From Deltaproteobacteria bacterium (GTDB lineage Bacteria > Myxococcota_A > Polyangia > DRWM01 > JAAZOP01), in assembly GCA_016218815.1 (NCBI GenBank), contig JACRCX010000157.1, positions 1-37,575 on the forward strand: a DNA stretch of 37,575 nucleotides, written 5' to 3'. A model generated the notes under the pieces. That model was not told the origin of the DNA. It searched no databases and saw only the letters and a list, made by a program, of their open reading frames with translations. Each line of letters opens with the position of its first letter. Within the stretch, counting starts at the first letter, position 1. Positions 24,696 through 35,191 of this stretch are shown here, piece after piece. The translations under genes and the position numbers were made by a program.

Positions 24696-27203
24696 GTGAC
24701 CAGGGAAACGCGGAGATCCGACGTCGGGGGGAGTTGGGGCGTGAGGCTGGCGGCGGTCGTCGCCGGGCTTCTCGGGCTCCTCGCGCCGGCGATTGCAGCG
24801 GCGGGCGAGGCGGAGCTGACGCTGCCGGACCTGCACAAGGTGCAGGTGCTGGGCACGAGCGGCTACAACCTGCTGTTGGCAGGCCTGGGGATCTGCGTGC
24901 TCGGGATGCTCTTCGGGATCGTGATCTACGGGCGCCTGCGGAACCTGCCGGTGCACAAGGCGATGCGGGAGATCTCGGAGCTGATCTACGAGACGTGCAA
25001 GACGTACCTCATGACGCAGGGCAAGTTCATCATGGCCCTGTGGGTCTTCATCTGCACGGTGATCGTGGTCTACTTCGGCTGGCTGCGACCGATTGACCCG
25101 GCGCACTCGGGGATCCCGGTGTTCGCCAGCGTGGCGATCATCGTCGGGTTCAGCCTGGTGGGGATCCTGGGCAGCTACACCGTGGCGTGGTTCGGCATCC
25201 GCGTGAACACGTTTGCCAACTCGCGTTCCGCCTGGGCGAGCATGGGCGGCAAGCCGTGGCCGACCTACGCGATCCCGCTGCAGGCGGGGATGAGCATCGG
25301 GATGCTGCTGATCAGCATCGAGCTGGTGATCATGCTGGGCATCCTGCTCTTCATCCCGGGACAGATCGCGGGTCCGTGCTTCATCGGCTTCGCCATCGGC
25401 GAGTCGCTCGGCGCGGCCGCACTGCGCATCGCCGGCGGCATCTTCACGAAGATCGCCGACATCGGGTCGGACCTGATGAAGATCGTCTTCAAGATCAAGG
25501 AAGACGACGCGCGCAATCCGGGCGTCATCGCGGACTGCACGGGCGACAACGCGGGCGACTCGGTCGGCCCCACGGCCGACGGCTTCGAGACGTACGGCGT
25601 CACGGGCGTCGCGCTGATCACGTTCATCCTGCTGGCGGTGCCGAGCGAGGCGGTCCAGCTCCTGCTGCTGGTGTGGATCTTCGTCATGCGCGTCATGATG
25701 GTCATCACCAGCGCCGTCTCCTACTTCATCAACGACGCGGTCGCGCGGGCGCGCTACTTCAAGGCCGACAAGTTCAACTTCGAGGCACCCTTGACCTCCC
25801 TCGTGTGGCTGACCTCGATCATCTCGGTCGGCGTGACCTACCTCGCCTCGTACCTGCTGATCCCGAACCTCGGCGGCGACCTGCAGATGTGGTGGAAGCT
25901 GGCGACGATCATCACCTGCGGCACGCTGGCCGGCGCGATCATCCCGGAGCTGGTCAAGGTGTTCACGTCGACGCACTCCAAGCACGTGCGCGAGATCCTC
26001 ACCGCCTCGAAGGAAGGCGGCGCGTCACTGAACGTTCTTTCCGGCCTGGTGGCCGGCAACTTCTCGGCGTACTGGATGGGGTTGGCGATCGCGTCCCTGA
26101 TGGGCGTGGCGTACTACGTCAGCACGACCTTCCCGGCGGAGATGATGATGGCGCCGGCGGTGTTCTCGTTCGGGCTGGTCGCGTTCGGCTTCCTGGGCAT
26201 GGGGCCGGTGACGATCGCGGTCGACTCCTACGGGCCGGTGACGGACAACGCGCAGTCGGTGTACGAGCTGTCGATGATCGAGTCGGCCCCGGACGTGAAG
26301 GAAGCGGTCAAGAAGGACTTCCACACGGAGGTCGACTTCGAGAAGGCCAAGGGCTTCCTGGAAGAGAACGACGGCGCGGGCAACACGTTCAAGGCGACGG
26401 CGAAGCCGGTGTTGATCGGCACGGCCGTGGTCGGGGCGACGACCCTGATCTTCTCGATCATCATGCTGCTCACCGATGGGCTGGAGAAGAACATCGAGAA
26501 GCTCTCCGTCCTGCACGCCCCGTTCCTGCTCGGCCTGATCATGGGCGGCGCGGTGATCTACTGGTTCACCGGGGCATCGATCCAGGCGGTGTCGACGGGC
26601 GCGTACCGGGCGGTCGAGTTCATCAAGCGCAACATCAAGCTCGAGGGTGGGGGCGAGAAGGCATCGATCGCGGACAGCAAGAAGGTCGTGGAGATCTGCA
26701 CGCAGTACGCGCAGAAGGGGATGTTCAACATCTTCATCGTGGTCTTCTTCACGACGCTGGCGTTCGCGTGCCTGAACGAATACTTCTTCATCGGCTACCT
26801 GATCTCGATCGCGATCTTCGGCCTGTACCAGGCGATCTTCATGGCCAACACGGGCGGCGCCTGGGACAACGCGAAGAAACTGGTGGAGACGGAGCTGGCG
26901 GCCAAGGGCACCGAGCTGCACGCGGCGTGCGTCGTGGGCGACACGGTCGGCGACCCGTTCAAGGACACGTCGTCGGTGGCGATGAACCCGATCATCAAGT
27001 TCACGACGCTGTTCGGGCTGCTGGCGGTCGAGCTGGCGATCACGCTGCCCTCGCGCACCCGCTGGATCGCGGCCGGCGCGGCGTTCCTCGTCTCGCTCGT
27101 CTTCGTCTACCGCTCGTTCTACTCGATGCGCATCCCGGTGGAGGAGAAGGTCGAGAAGGCCACGGCCGACGTGGGGAAGCCCGCGGCCGGTTGCGCCGGG
27201 TAA
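24696..27203 (+). CDS. hppA: Divergent membrane-bound pyrophosphatase, K+-independent type (835 aa)
   Basis: Second mPPase, clearly distant from its neighbour. It is about 130 residues longer, starting with a signal-peptide-like segment (residues 17-36) and additional hydrophobic stretches. Conserved blocks: GGIFTKIADIGSDL, KEDDARNPGVIAD, GDNAGDSVGPTADGFETYG, GGAWDNAKK and GDTVGDPFKDTSS. Around the K+ site the motif is GNTFKATAK: Lys566 occupies the position of the Lys in K+-independent pumps, but the companion position is Ala569 rather than Thr. The KVE part of the substrate motif (KVEAGIPEDD) is replaced by a shorter stretch, and GMGADLFESY by GPTADGFETY with Glu298. So it is K+-independent by sequence; pumping specificity is uncertain. 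GTG start with GGGAGG 6 nt upstream. Possibly a H+ pump complementing the Na+-type neighbour. Confidence 0.85.
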   Translation: MTRETRRSDVGGSWGVRLAAVVAGLLGLLAPAIAAAGEAELTLPDLHKVQVLGTSGYNLLLAGLGICVLGMLFGIVIYGRLRNLPVHKAMREISELIYETCKTYLMTQGKFIMALWVFICTVIVVYFGWLRPIDPAHSGIPVFASVAIIVGFSLVGILGSYTVAWFGIRVNTFANSRSAWASMGGKPWPTYAIPLQAGMSIGMLLISIELVIMLGILLFIPGQIAGPCFIGFAIGESLGAAALRIAGGIFTKIADIGSDLMKIVFKIKEDDARNPGVIADCTGDNAGDSVGPTADGFETYGVTGVALITFILLAVPSEAVQLLLLVWIFVMRVMMVITSAVSYFINDAVARARYFKADKFNFEAPLTSLVWLTSIISVGVTYLASYLLIPNLGGDLQMWWKLATIITCGTLAGAIIPELVKVFTSTHSKHVREILTASKEGGASLNVLSGLVAGNFSAYWMGLAIASLMGVAYYVSTTFPAEMMMAPAVFSFGLVAFGFLGMGPVTIAVDSYGPVTDNAQSVYELSMIESAPDVKEAVKKDFHTEVDFEKAKGFLEENDGAGNTFKATAKPVLIGTAVVGATTLIFSIIMLLTDGLEKNIEKLSVLHAPFLLGLIMGGAVIYWFTGASIQAVSTGAYRAVEFIKRNIKLEGGGEKASIADSKKVVEICTQYAQKGMFNIFIVVFFTTLAFACLNEYFFIGYLISIAIFGLYQAIFMANTGGAWDNAKKLVETELAAKGTELHAACVVGDTVGDPFKDTSSVAMNPIIKFTTLFGLLAVELAITLPSRTRWIAAGAAFLVSLVFVYRSFYSMRIPVEEKVEKATADVGKPAAGCAG

Positions 27204-27283
27204 GGTCTCCAGACCATCGCGAGTCCGTCGCCACAACTCGCCGTCTCGGTGGCGAGGGGCGGGTCGTGCTACCCTTGGCATGG

Positions 27284-29506
27284 ATGTCACGGTCACGCGC
27301 CGCAGGCCGGGGTTGGTGGTGCCGGTTGTCCGTGCTGCTGGCGGTCTCGGGCATCGGGTGCCCCCACGGGTTGGAGCTGGCCGGGGACGGCCGGAACGGC
27401 GACGGGGAGGCGGGCGATCCGGGGATGGACATTGTTGCGTCCGTGTGTGGCAACGGGGTGGTGGAACCGGGCGAGGAATGTGACGGTGATCCGCTGCGCC
27501 CCTGCGCAACGGCCTGCTCGACATCGGGCGTTCGCGCCTGCGCGGAGTGCAGGTGGGAGTCCACGTGCGCGCCGCCCCCGGAAACGTGTAACGGCCGGGA
27601 CGACAACTGCGACACGATCTGCGACGAAGGTTTCGAGTGCTGTGCCGGCGCGACGGGCCGCTGTGACGGCGGATGCAGGACGTGCTCCGCGTCGTGCTCG
27701 TGGGACGCGTGTGGTGCGCCACGCGAGGAATGGTGCGACGGCCTCGACGACGATTGCGACGGCCGCGCGGATGACGAGGTGTGGTGCTGGCTCAATCCGC
27801 AGCCGACCGGCCTGGCCGTCCTGGATCTGTGGGCGGCGAGCCCCTCCGACACGTGGGCCGTGGATGGGACGCGACTGCTGCACTGGAACGGCAGCCGGTG
27901 GTCGGCGCTGCCGCCTGCCCGCGAGCAGTCGCCGCTGGCGCTTTGGGGGCGCTCGGGCGACGACGTGTGGGAGGTCCATGGAGCGGGTTCCGCGTCGGCC
28001 TCCGACGGCACTCTGCACTGGGACGGCTCGGATTGGGTCGCCGTGTCTCTCGACGTGCCTGTCCTCGTTCAGGCGATCGGAGGCTGCGCGACCGACGACG
28101 TCTGGGTCGCGGGCTACATGGGCGCCGCAGCGCACTGGGACGGGGCGTCATGGTCCGCAACCCACACGGGCTCCACCGCGCGCCTGCAAGCCGTGTGGGC
28201 GAACTCCCGGGACGACGTCTGGGCGGTCGGTGACGAGGCGCTGCACTGGGACGGCGCGACCTGGTCCCGGGCCGACGTTCCGATGGGGGAGCGGCTGGTC
28301 GACGTGTTCGGTTTCGCCTCGGACGACGTCTGGGCGGTCGGCAGCACCTACGACCTTGTGCTGCACTGGGATGGAACGGCGTGGTCCGCGGTTCCGGCGA
28401 GAGGCGTAGATCGCCTGTACGCCCTGTGGGGTGCGTCTCCGGAGGATCTCTGGGCCGCCGGGGCGGCGGTCATGCACTGGGATGGACTGGCCTGGAGCGA
28501 CGTTACCGCCGAGGTCCCGTCGCTGGTCCCCGAGGCGTACGGCCTCGAGATTCGCGCGGTCCACGGGACGTCAGCGAGCGACGTGTGGCTGGGCGGCCTC
28601 CCCGGAGCGCTCGTGCATCGGTCGGACGGAAGGTGGTCCGCCCTGTCGTCCGGGACGGCGTACCTGGCTTGGTTGCAGGACGTCTGGGTCTCTGGAGGGG
28701 GCGAGCTGTGGGCGGTGGGGTGGGACGAATGGGACGGGGGCGCCGCCGTCATCCGCTGCGACGAGGCCCGGTGTTCGGAGGTGCCGGTCGACCTCGACGG
28801 AGGGTTGACCGCCGTATGGGGGTTCGCTTCGGACGACGTCTGGGTCGCGGGATGGCGGCATGAGGAGTCCTTTTCGCACGGTGCCTTGCTGCACTGGGAC
28901 GGGCGCGCGTGGTCGTCGGTGTCGGGCGCTCCGGACAGTGTGCTCAGCGACCTGTGGGGCTGCGCGGCGGACGATGTGTGGGCGGTCGGCGAGGACGGCG
29001 TGGTGGTTCACCGGACGGGGGGAGCGTCGTGGGGGTCGGTCCGGGCGCCGACGGATGCGAGCCTGTCCTCCGTGTGGGGGATCTCGCGGGACGACGTATG
29101 GGTGGCCGGCAACGAGCCTGCCACCGTGCTCCGCTGGGACGGTTCCTCGTGGACGGAGACCTGGCACGAAGGATGGGTCCCGCAGATCAACGTCGTCTGG
29201 GGTCTATCCGGGGACGACGTCCGCTTCGGCGACCTGGAGGGCGACATCTACCACTGGGACGGCACGTCCTGGTCGCGAGAGTATGCGCCGGAATCCCGCG
29301 CCGACTCCATCACCGACATCTGCGGCTCCTCGCCGGTTGACGTGTGGGCCGTGGGCAGCGGGGGGCTGCTGCTGCACTGGAACGGAACGCGCTGGACGAA
29401 ACAACCGAGCGGCGCCCTGGGCTACCTCGACGGCCTGTGGTGCGGCCCGGGCGGCGGCGCCTGGGCCGTCGGGGACTACGGAACGATCCTGCGCCGCAAC
29501 CCTTGA
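27284..29506 (+). CDS. Secreted DVWAVG-repeat lipoprotein with DUF4215/MopE-type Cys motifs (740 aa)
   Basis: Lipoprotein signal ending GIGC; then CGNGVVEPGEECDGD (DUF4215-type) and two MopE-like metal-binding motifs, CNGRDDNCDTICDEGF and WCDGLDDDCDGRADDE, with about 20 Cys in the first 165 residues. From about residue 175 to the end run about 14 repeats of roughly 40 residues with the pattern S-x-DDVWAVG-x(4-10)-LHWDG-x-x-WS, probably building one or two beta-propellers. Repeats 7, 8, 10 and 14 are degenerate. Such proteins are frequent in Myxococcota, located at the cell surface; their function is mostly unknown. ATG 27284 begins the signal peptide; the open frame upstream is the shadow of the pyrophosphatase gene. 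Confidence 0.85.
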   Translation: MSRSRAAGRGWWCRLSVLLAVSGIGCPHGLELAGDGRNGDGEAGDPGMDIVASVCGNGVVEPGEECDGDPLRPCATACSTSGVRACAECRWESTCAPPPETCNGRDDNCDTICDEGFECCAGATGRCDGGCRTCSASCSWDACGAPREEWCDGLDDDCDGRADDEVWCWLNPQPTGLAVLDLWAASPSDTWAVDGTRLLHWNGSRWSALPPAREQSPLALWGRSGDDVWEVHGAGSASASDGTLHWDGSDWVAVSLDVPVLVQAIGGCATDDVWVAGYMGAAAHWDGASWSATHTGSTARLQAVWANSRDDVWAVGDEALHWDGATWSRADVPMGERLVDVFGFASDDVWAVGSTYDLVLHWDGTAWSAVPARGVDRLYALWGASPEDLWAAGAAVMHWDGLAWSDVTAEVPSLVPEAYGLEIRAVHGTSASDVWLGGLPGALVHRSDGRWSALSSGTAYLAWLQDVWVSGGGELWAVGWDEWDGGAAVIRCDEARCSEVPVDLDGGLTAVWGFASDDVWVAGWRHEESFSHGALLHWDGRAWSSVSGAPDSVLSDLWGCAADDVWAVGEDGVVVHRTGGASWGSVRAPTDASLSSVWGISRDDVWVAGNEPATVLRWDGSSWTETWHEGWVPQINVVWGLSGDDVRFGDLEGDIYHWDGTSWSREYAPESRADSITDICGSSPVDVWAVGSGGLLLHWNGTRWTKQPSGALGYLDGLWCGPGGGAWAVGDYGTILRRNP

Positions 29507-29557
29507 CGGGCGTCGGGGCGGCGACGGCGCCGAGCCCGGGCGAATCCGAAGATGGGG

Positions 29558-29590
29558 CCGGCAGCGGCAACCCGGGGTTGCCGCTGCCGG
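29558..29590 (+). terminator. Perfect 33-nt inverted repeat (16-bp arms)
   Basis: CCGGCAGCGGCAACCC, one G, then its exact reverse complement. It lies 51 nt after the DVWAVG-repeat gene and 49 nt before the 3D-domain gene. A hairpin with a 14-bp stem is expected; no U-tract follows, so it may be a transcript-stabilising or attenuating element rather than a classical terminator. Confidence 0.6.
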
Positions 29591-29639
29591 TGATGTGGAG
29601 GATGCTGGGGCAGCACGGAACCGGACGACGGAGGAGAAC

Positions 29640-30512
<873 letters not shown>

Positions 30513-30527
30513 GTCCGGCCGCGCGTG

Positions 30528-32573
30528 CTACCGCCAGCGGACGACGTCCAGCAGGCTGGCGCGCTCGTCGGTCCAGGGTCGGACCTGCCGATGCGAACCG
30601 GCCGGGGCGCAGGCCCCCCGCCAGGCCGGCGCCTCGAACGCCGCCCGGTCCGGCGCGAGCAGGACCCAGTCCGACGGGAGGATGCCGGGCTCGCCTCCGG
30701 GATCGTCGACGACGCAGGACGTCCAACCGAGCCGCACCGCCTGGGCGAGCACGACGGCGGCGAGATCGAGGTGCCGACTGGACACATGGAAGGCGAGCAT
30801 CCCGCGCGGACGCAGGTGCCGGACGTACGTCGCGAAGGCTTCGCTGGTCAGCAGGTGCATCGGGACGGCGTCGCCGCCGAACGCGTCCACGACCAGCAGA
30901 TCGAAGCCGTTCGCCGGCTCGCGCTCGAGCGCCAGGCGGGCGTCGCCGAGCACCACGTCCACCCGGGCCTTCGAGTCGCGGAGGAAGGTGAATCGCGTCC
31001 GCGCCAGCTCCACGACGGCCGGGTTGAGCTCGTAGAAACGGAGGATGTCGCCCGGCCGGCCGTAGGCGGCGATCGTCCCCACGCCCAGGCCGATGGCGCC
31101 GATGCGCCGGTCGGGTCCGCCCGCCGGCGCGGCGAGGGCCCGTCCCACGCCGCTGCTCGGTCCGTAGTACGCGGTGGGCCGGAGCCGCCGGTCCGGGTCG
31201 GTGAACTGCAGGCCGTGAATGGTCCCGCCGTGCTGCAGCACGAGGCGTCGGCCGTCGGTTCCGCCGCGGCCGACCTGGCGGACCGTCAGGACGCCGTAGA
31301 AGTTCCGCACGGCCACGATCCGGTCGCCGCCCCCGACCTCGTCCATGGTGCCCAGCGCCAGGCCGGCCAGCGCGCCCAGCAGCAGGAGCAGCCGCGCGAG
31401 ACGTCCCGGAACGGGCCGCTCCGGCGACAGGACCGTCGTGAAGGCCGCGGCCAGGCAGCAGGCCGCGAGCCCGAGCGGCAGCTCGAACCACGAGCGGAAG
31501 AGGAGCGGCGCGACACCCGCGACGAACAGGCCGCCGGCGGCGCCTCCGGCGGCGATCGACAGGTTGTACCGTGTGACGTGCGCGGGATGGGGCTTCCGCA
31601 GCGCCAGCTCTCCGTGGCAGATCATGCAGCCCGTGAAGAGCGCGGCGGCGTACGCGCCGAGCTGGGCCCAGGCGGGGAACGTCCGCGTCGCGTACTGCAT
31701 CCAGAGCACGACGCCGGCGAGCGGCACGAACAGCCCGACGAACAGCGGCCGGACGTACCAGCGCGGCCGGTCGAAGCAGACGACGAACGAGAGCAGGTAC
31801 ACGGCGAGCGGGACGACCCACAGCACCGGCGCGACCGTCAGTTCCTGGCCGACCGCGTTGGTCACGGCCATGAGCAGCACCGAGGCGACGGCGGGCAGGA
31901 CGAGCCACGACGCGGTGCGGCGCGGCGCGGCGGACGCCGCCGTCGGGTCCGGCGGCTCATCGGACGCTTTCCCGGCCCGCCCGCCCGCCGGAGCGGACCG
32001 CCACACGGCGACCGCGTAGGCGCCGCCGAGCGCGGCGAACGCGACGAGGCTCCAGGACCAGATCACGGCCTGGGTACGACGTGCGAACAGCGGCTCGAGG
32101 ACGAGCGGGTACGACAGGAGGCCGAGCAGCGAGCCGGCGTTCGAGAGCGCGAGGAGGCGGTACGGCGAGCGTTCCGGGTGGGTCCGGGTGAACCAGGACT
32201 GCACGAGCGGTCCGGTCGCGGCGAGGACGAGGAAAGGCAAGCCGACGGTGACGGTGACGAGGAGGAGGATGCGGAGCGCGGGCAGGCCGGGGTCCGCCGG
32301 GCGGAACGCGGTGGACGGGATGATCGGGAGCGCAGCGACCGCGGCCACGAGCAGGAGGACGTGGAGCACGAGCTGCCGGCGCGGCCGGAGAGCGCGCGCG
32401 ACGGCGTGGGCGTACGCGTAGCCGGCCAGGAGCAGCGTCTGGAACAGCAGGAGGCAGGTTGTCCAGACCTGGGCGCCGCCGCCGAACCAGGGCAGGACGT
32501 AGCGGCCGACGATCGGCTGCACCAGGAACAACAGGAATGCGCCGAGGAACACCGTGGCGGCGGGAATCCACAT
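30528..32573 (-). CDS. Fused multi-spanning membrane / spermidine-synthase-like protein (681 aa)
   Basis: The first about 400 residues are a run of about 11-12 hydrophobic helices (starting FLGAFLLFLVQPIVGRYVLPWFGG, quoted in part, typical of this family); the last about 250 residues form a Rossmann-type aminopropyltransferase/methyltransferase fold with GAIGLGVGTIAAYG, FYELNPAVVELA, VVLGDARLAL and VVDAFGGDAVPMHLLT. Proteins of this fused type are common in environmental proteobacteria; whether they make a polyamine is not established, and the DAFGGD block differs from the catalytic Asp motif of classical SpeE. The start is 7 nt after the stop of the FG-GAP lipoprotein on the same strand, so the two are likely co-transcribed. 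Confidence 0.88.
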   Translation of the reverse strand: MWIPAATVFLGAFLLFLVQPIVGRYVLPWFGGGAQVWTTCLLLFQTLLLAGYAYAHAVARALRPRRQLVLHVLLLVAAVAALPIIPSTAFRPADPGLPALRILLLVTVTVGLPFLVLAATGPLVQSWFTRTHPERSPYRLLALSNAGSLLGLLSYPLVLEPLFARRTQAVIWSWSLVAFAALGGAYAVAVWRSAPAGGRAGKASDEPPDPTAASAAPRRTASWLVLPAVASVLLMAVTNAVGQELTVAPVLWVVPLAVYLLSFVVCFDRPRWYVRPLFVGLFVPLAGVVLWMQYATRTFPAWAQLGAYAAALFTGCMICHGELALRKPHPAHVTRYNLSIAAGGAAGGLFVAGVAPLLFRSWFELPLGLAACCLAAAFTTVLSPERPVPGRLARLLLLLGALAGLALGTMDEVGGGDRIVAVRNFYGVLTVRQVGRGGTDGRRLVLQHGGTIHGLQFTDPDRRLRPTAYYGPSSGVGRALAAPAGGPDRRIGAIGLGVGTIAAYGRPGDILRFYELNPAVVELARTRFTFLRDSKARVDVVLGDARLALEREPANGFDLLVVDAFGGDAVPMHLLTSEAFATYVRHLRPRGMLAFHVSSRHLDLAAVVLAQAVRLGWTSCVVDDPGGEPGILPSDWVLLAPDRAAFEAPAWRGACAPAGSHRQVRPWTDERASLLDVVRWR

Positions 32574-32580
32574 GCCCGGT

Positions 32581-35085
32581 CTACGGCAGCTCCACCGCCG
32601 TGCCGGAGCCCTCGACGATGCGGTAGCGACCCCGGGGCGCGGCGCCCGTGATCATCTCGGTGGTTCCGTTCGGCCAGCGCACGGTCAGCGATTCGATGGC
32701 CGTGGCGTCGCCCAGCCCGAAGTGCGCGACCAACGACTCCTGGATGTTCCAGTGTCCGCCGCCGCCTTCGACATCCCGCCGCTGCCGCACGCCGCCGGCC
32801 TCCAGCATCACGCGTGCGCCGATCGCGTCGCGGTTGGACGCCGTGCCCTCCAGCAGCAGCTCGACCCACGCCTGGTCCTGCCCGATGCGGTTGACGAAGA
32901 GGTGCGTCCAGGGCGCGCCATCCCCGTCGCCGTAGATCAGGTCCTGGTCGCCGTCGCGATCGACGTCCGACCACAGCAGCCGGCCCGTGAGCTGGACGAC
33001 CACGCCCGCCTCGTAGGTCACGTCGTCCAGAGTCCCGCCCCCGAGCCCGCGATACAGCCGCGCGAAGTGCCCGGAGTAGACCGAGGCGACGGCGAGGTCG
33101 AGCACGGTATCGTTGTCGAAGTCGGCCAGGGCCGCGTTGATGTCGCCCTCGTCCCAGTGGAAGCCGAAATCGTCGCGGTGCGTCTCCGTGTTCCACCGCG
33201 GCGCGCCGAGGTTGACGAGGATCCGGCTCTGGTCGCTCGACATGCCGTACCGGGGATGCGAGATGTCGCATTCGACGAAGTCCAGGTCCCCGTCGTTGTC
33301 CAGGTCGCCGAAGTCGCCGCCGAAGGTGGTGCCGGCCATCGGTCCGAAGCGATCCTGGGCATAGCCGAGCGAGTCGCCGACCTCAAGGAACGAGCCGGTG
33401 CCGCGGTTCTGGAACAGGAAGTTGAAGTTCCCCCCGTAGTTGCCGACCCACACGTCGGGCCAGCCGTCGTCGTTGACGTCGGTGAACCGGACGCCGTAGC
33501 ACGGCGCCGGCACGGCGCGCGCCATGCCTGCGGCCGAGGTCGCGTCCAGGAAGGTGCCGTCGCCCTGCCCTTCCAGGTAGTGGTCGGGCACGGCGGGTCC
33601 GGTCGGGTAATGCGCCCACCAGTTGCCCACGTACACGTCCAGGAAGCCGTCGCGGTCCCCGTCGCCGAAGGCGGCCGCCGAGGTCGTGTCGCGGCGTTCG
33701 AGGTCCGGCGACGGCATCCTGGTGTAGTGCCCGGTGCCGTCGTTGAGCTGCACGGTGGTGACGTGGTCCTCGTCGACCTCGCCGTCGCAGTCGTTGTCGA
33801 GCTGATCGTTCAGCTCGGCGGCGCCCGGCCGGACCGTCGTGCGCGTGTCGTCGCAGTCGCCGGCGGCGATGGTGACGCCGTCGCCGTCGCGATCCGCGGT
33901 ATCGGCGCCGTCGTCGGCGACGCCGTTGCAGTCGTCGTCGAGGCCGTTGCCGGGGACCTCCGCCGCGCCGCGGTGGATCGCGGCGTCCGCATCGTTGCAG
34001 TCCCCGTCCTGTTCGTTGACGCCGTCGCCGTCGCCGTCCCAGTTGACGTAGGTGGCGACGACGGCGTCGCGGTCGCCGTCGTTGTCCAGATCGCCGAACA
34101 CCACCAGGTTCGCGCTGGGCGCCTCGGGGAACAGATTGTACGGCGCGTCGGAGAAGGTGCCGTCGCCGCGTCCGGGCCAGACCTGCGCCCTTCCGCCGAC
34201 GGTCATCACGAGGTCGTCGAGGTCGTCGCCGTCGACCTCCGCGACCGCGAGCTGCTGCGGCGAGGTCTCGGGGTCGGGGAAGGTCGCGCTCCGTTCGAAC
34301 CAGCGGTCCGCGTCGGACCAGCGGCAGAACTCGTCGCCGACCACCTGCATGCGGAAGTTGCCGTCGCCCAGGCCGCCGCCGTCGCCGACGGTCGGGACGA
34401 ACGTGCCCCACTGGGACTGGCCGGGGAGCAGCTCCTGGATGGCGAGGTGCGGGTTGGTGTCGAGGTGTTCGTAGACGATGATGTACGACTCGCGGGGGAG
34501 GAGGAAGATGAAGCGGTCCGAGACGTCGACCTCCAGCCAGGTGTCGGGGTCGGGAGCGGTGACCTCGACATCCAGCGGCGGCATCAGGTTGCCGTCGCCG
34601 CTGTCGAGGCGCGGCCAGTCGGCGGGGTACGAGTGGCCCATGGTCTTCATCAGGCGCAGGCGGGCGGTGCCGCTACGGCCCGTGAAGGCGACGCGGATCG
34701 TGCGCACGCGGAAGGGGTGACTGGGGACGATCTTGACCCCTTCCAGGGTCCCGGCGGGAGTGTCCTCGATGGCGCCGGCGTAGTCGCCGTCGAGGTCCCA
34801 CAGCGTGGCGGGTTCGAGCGCGGCGTCCCATGCGGCGCCGCGGCAGTAGCGTTCGAACTCGGGGCCGGGCTCGGCAGGCACGTCGGCTTCCGCCTCGGCG
34901 TCGCCGCCGTCGGATTCCGCGTCGTCGGGGCTGGCCTCCTCCGGGGCGGCGTCGGCCTCGCCCGGACCGTCGTCGAGTGCGGCGTCTTCCGCGTCGTCCG
35001 CGGCTCCGCTGTCGGGGGTGCCGTCGCCGCCGCCGCAGGCGGAGAGGATCACGAGCGTGGCCGGCACGATCGCCCATCGGGTCAT
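32581..35085 (-). CDS. FG-GAP/VCBS and MopE-repeat lipoprotein with ASPIC/UnbV C-terminus (834 aa)
   Basis: Lipobox LSAC (Cys17), an acidic Asp/Ala/Glu linker (about 20-75), an about 170-residue beta-rich domain, then FG-GAP/VCBS-type repeats with Ca-binding Asp clusters (VFGDLDNDGDRDAVVA, FGDGDRDGFLDVYVG, FTDVNDDGWPDVWVG, GDLDNDGDLDFVE, SDVDRDGDQDLIYG). Two MopE-type motifs (GDCNDADAAIHRGAAEVPGN and GDCDDTRTTVRPGAAELND, each ending DDDCNG or DNDCDG) are inserted between the second and third repeats. The C-terminal about 90 residues match ASPIC/UnbV (NRDAIGARVML, HFGLGDA, LTVRWPNGTTE). It is a Ca2+-binding surface propeller of the kind typical for Myxococcota; ligand unknown. GAGGAG precedes the ATG. 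Confidence 0.9.
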   Translation of the reverse strand: MTRWAIVPATLVILSACGGGDGTPDSGAADDAEDAALDDGPGEADAAPEEASPDDAESDGGDAEAEADVPAEPGPEFERYCRGAAWDAALEPATLWDLDGDYAGAIEDTPAGTLEGVKIVPSHPFRVRTIRVAFTGRSGTARLRLMKTMGHSYPADWPRLDSGDGNLMPPLDVEVTAPDPDTWLEVDVSDRFIFLLPRESYIIVYEHLDTNPHLAIQELLPGQSQWGTFVPTVGDGGGLGDGNFRMQVVGDEFCRWSDADRWFERSATFPDPETSPQQLAVAEVDGDDLDDLVMTVGGRAQVWPGRGDGTFSDAPYNLFPEAPSANLVVFGDLDNDGDRDAVVATYVNWDGDGDGVNEQDGDCNDADAAIHRGAAEVPGNGLDDDCNGVADDGADTADRDGDGVTIAAGDCDDTRTTVRPGAAELNDQLDNDCDGEVDEDHVTTVQLNDGTGHYTRMPSPDLERRDTTSAAAFGDGDRDGFLDVYVGNWWAHYPTGPAVPDHYLEGQGDGTFLDATSAAGMARAVPAPCYGVRFTDVNDDGWPDVWVGNYGGNFNFLFQNRGTGSFLEVGDSLGYAQDRFGPMAGTTFGGDFGDLDNDGDLDFVECDISHPRYGMSSDQSRILVNLGAPRWNTETHRDDFGFHWDEGDINAALADFDNDTVLDLAVASVYSGHFARLYRGLGGGTLDDVTYEAGVVVQLTGRLLWSDVDRDGDQDLIYGDGDGAPWTHLFVNRIGQDQAWVELLLEGTASNRDAIGARVMLEAGGVRQRRDVEGGGGHWNIQESLVAHFGLGDATAIESLTVRWPNGTTEMITGAAPRGRYRIVEGSGTAVELP

Positions 35086-35191
35086 GAGGTGCTCCTCGGG
35101 GACCGCGGCGTGCGGCGCCCCATCCCGGTCAGAGTGCTGCGGGGCGGGGCGATCGTCAAGGGTGGGGCGGCGAAGGGCGCGCCCCCTGTCG

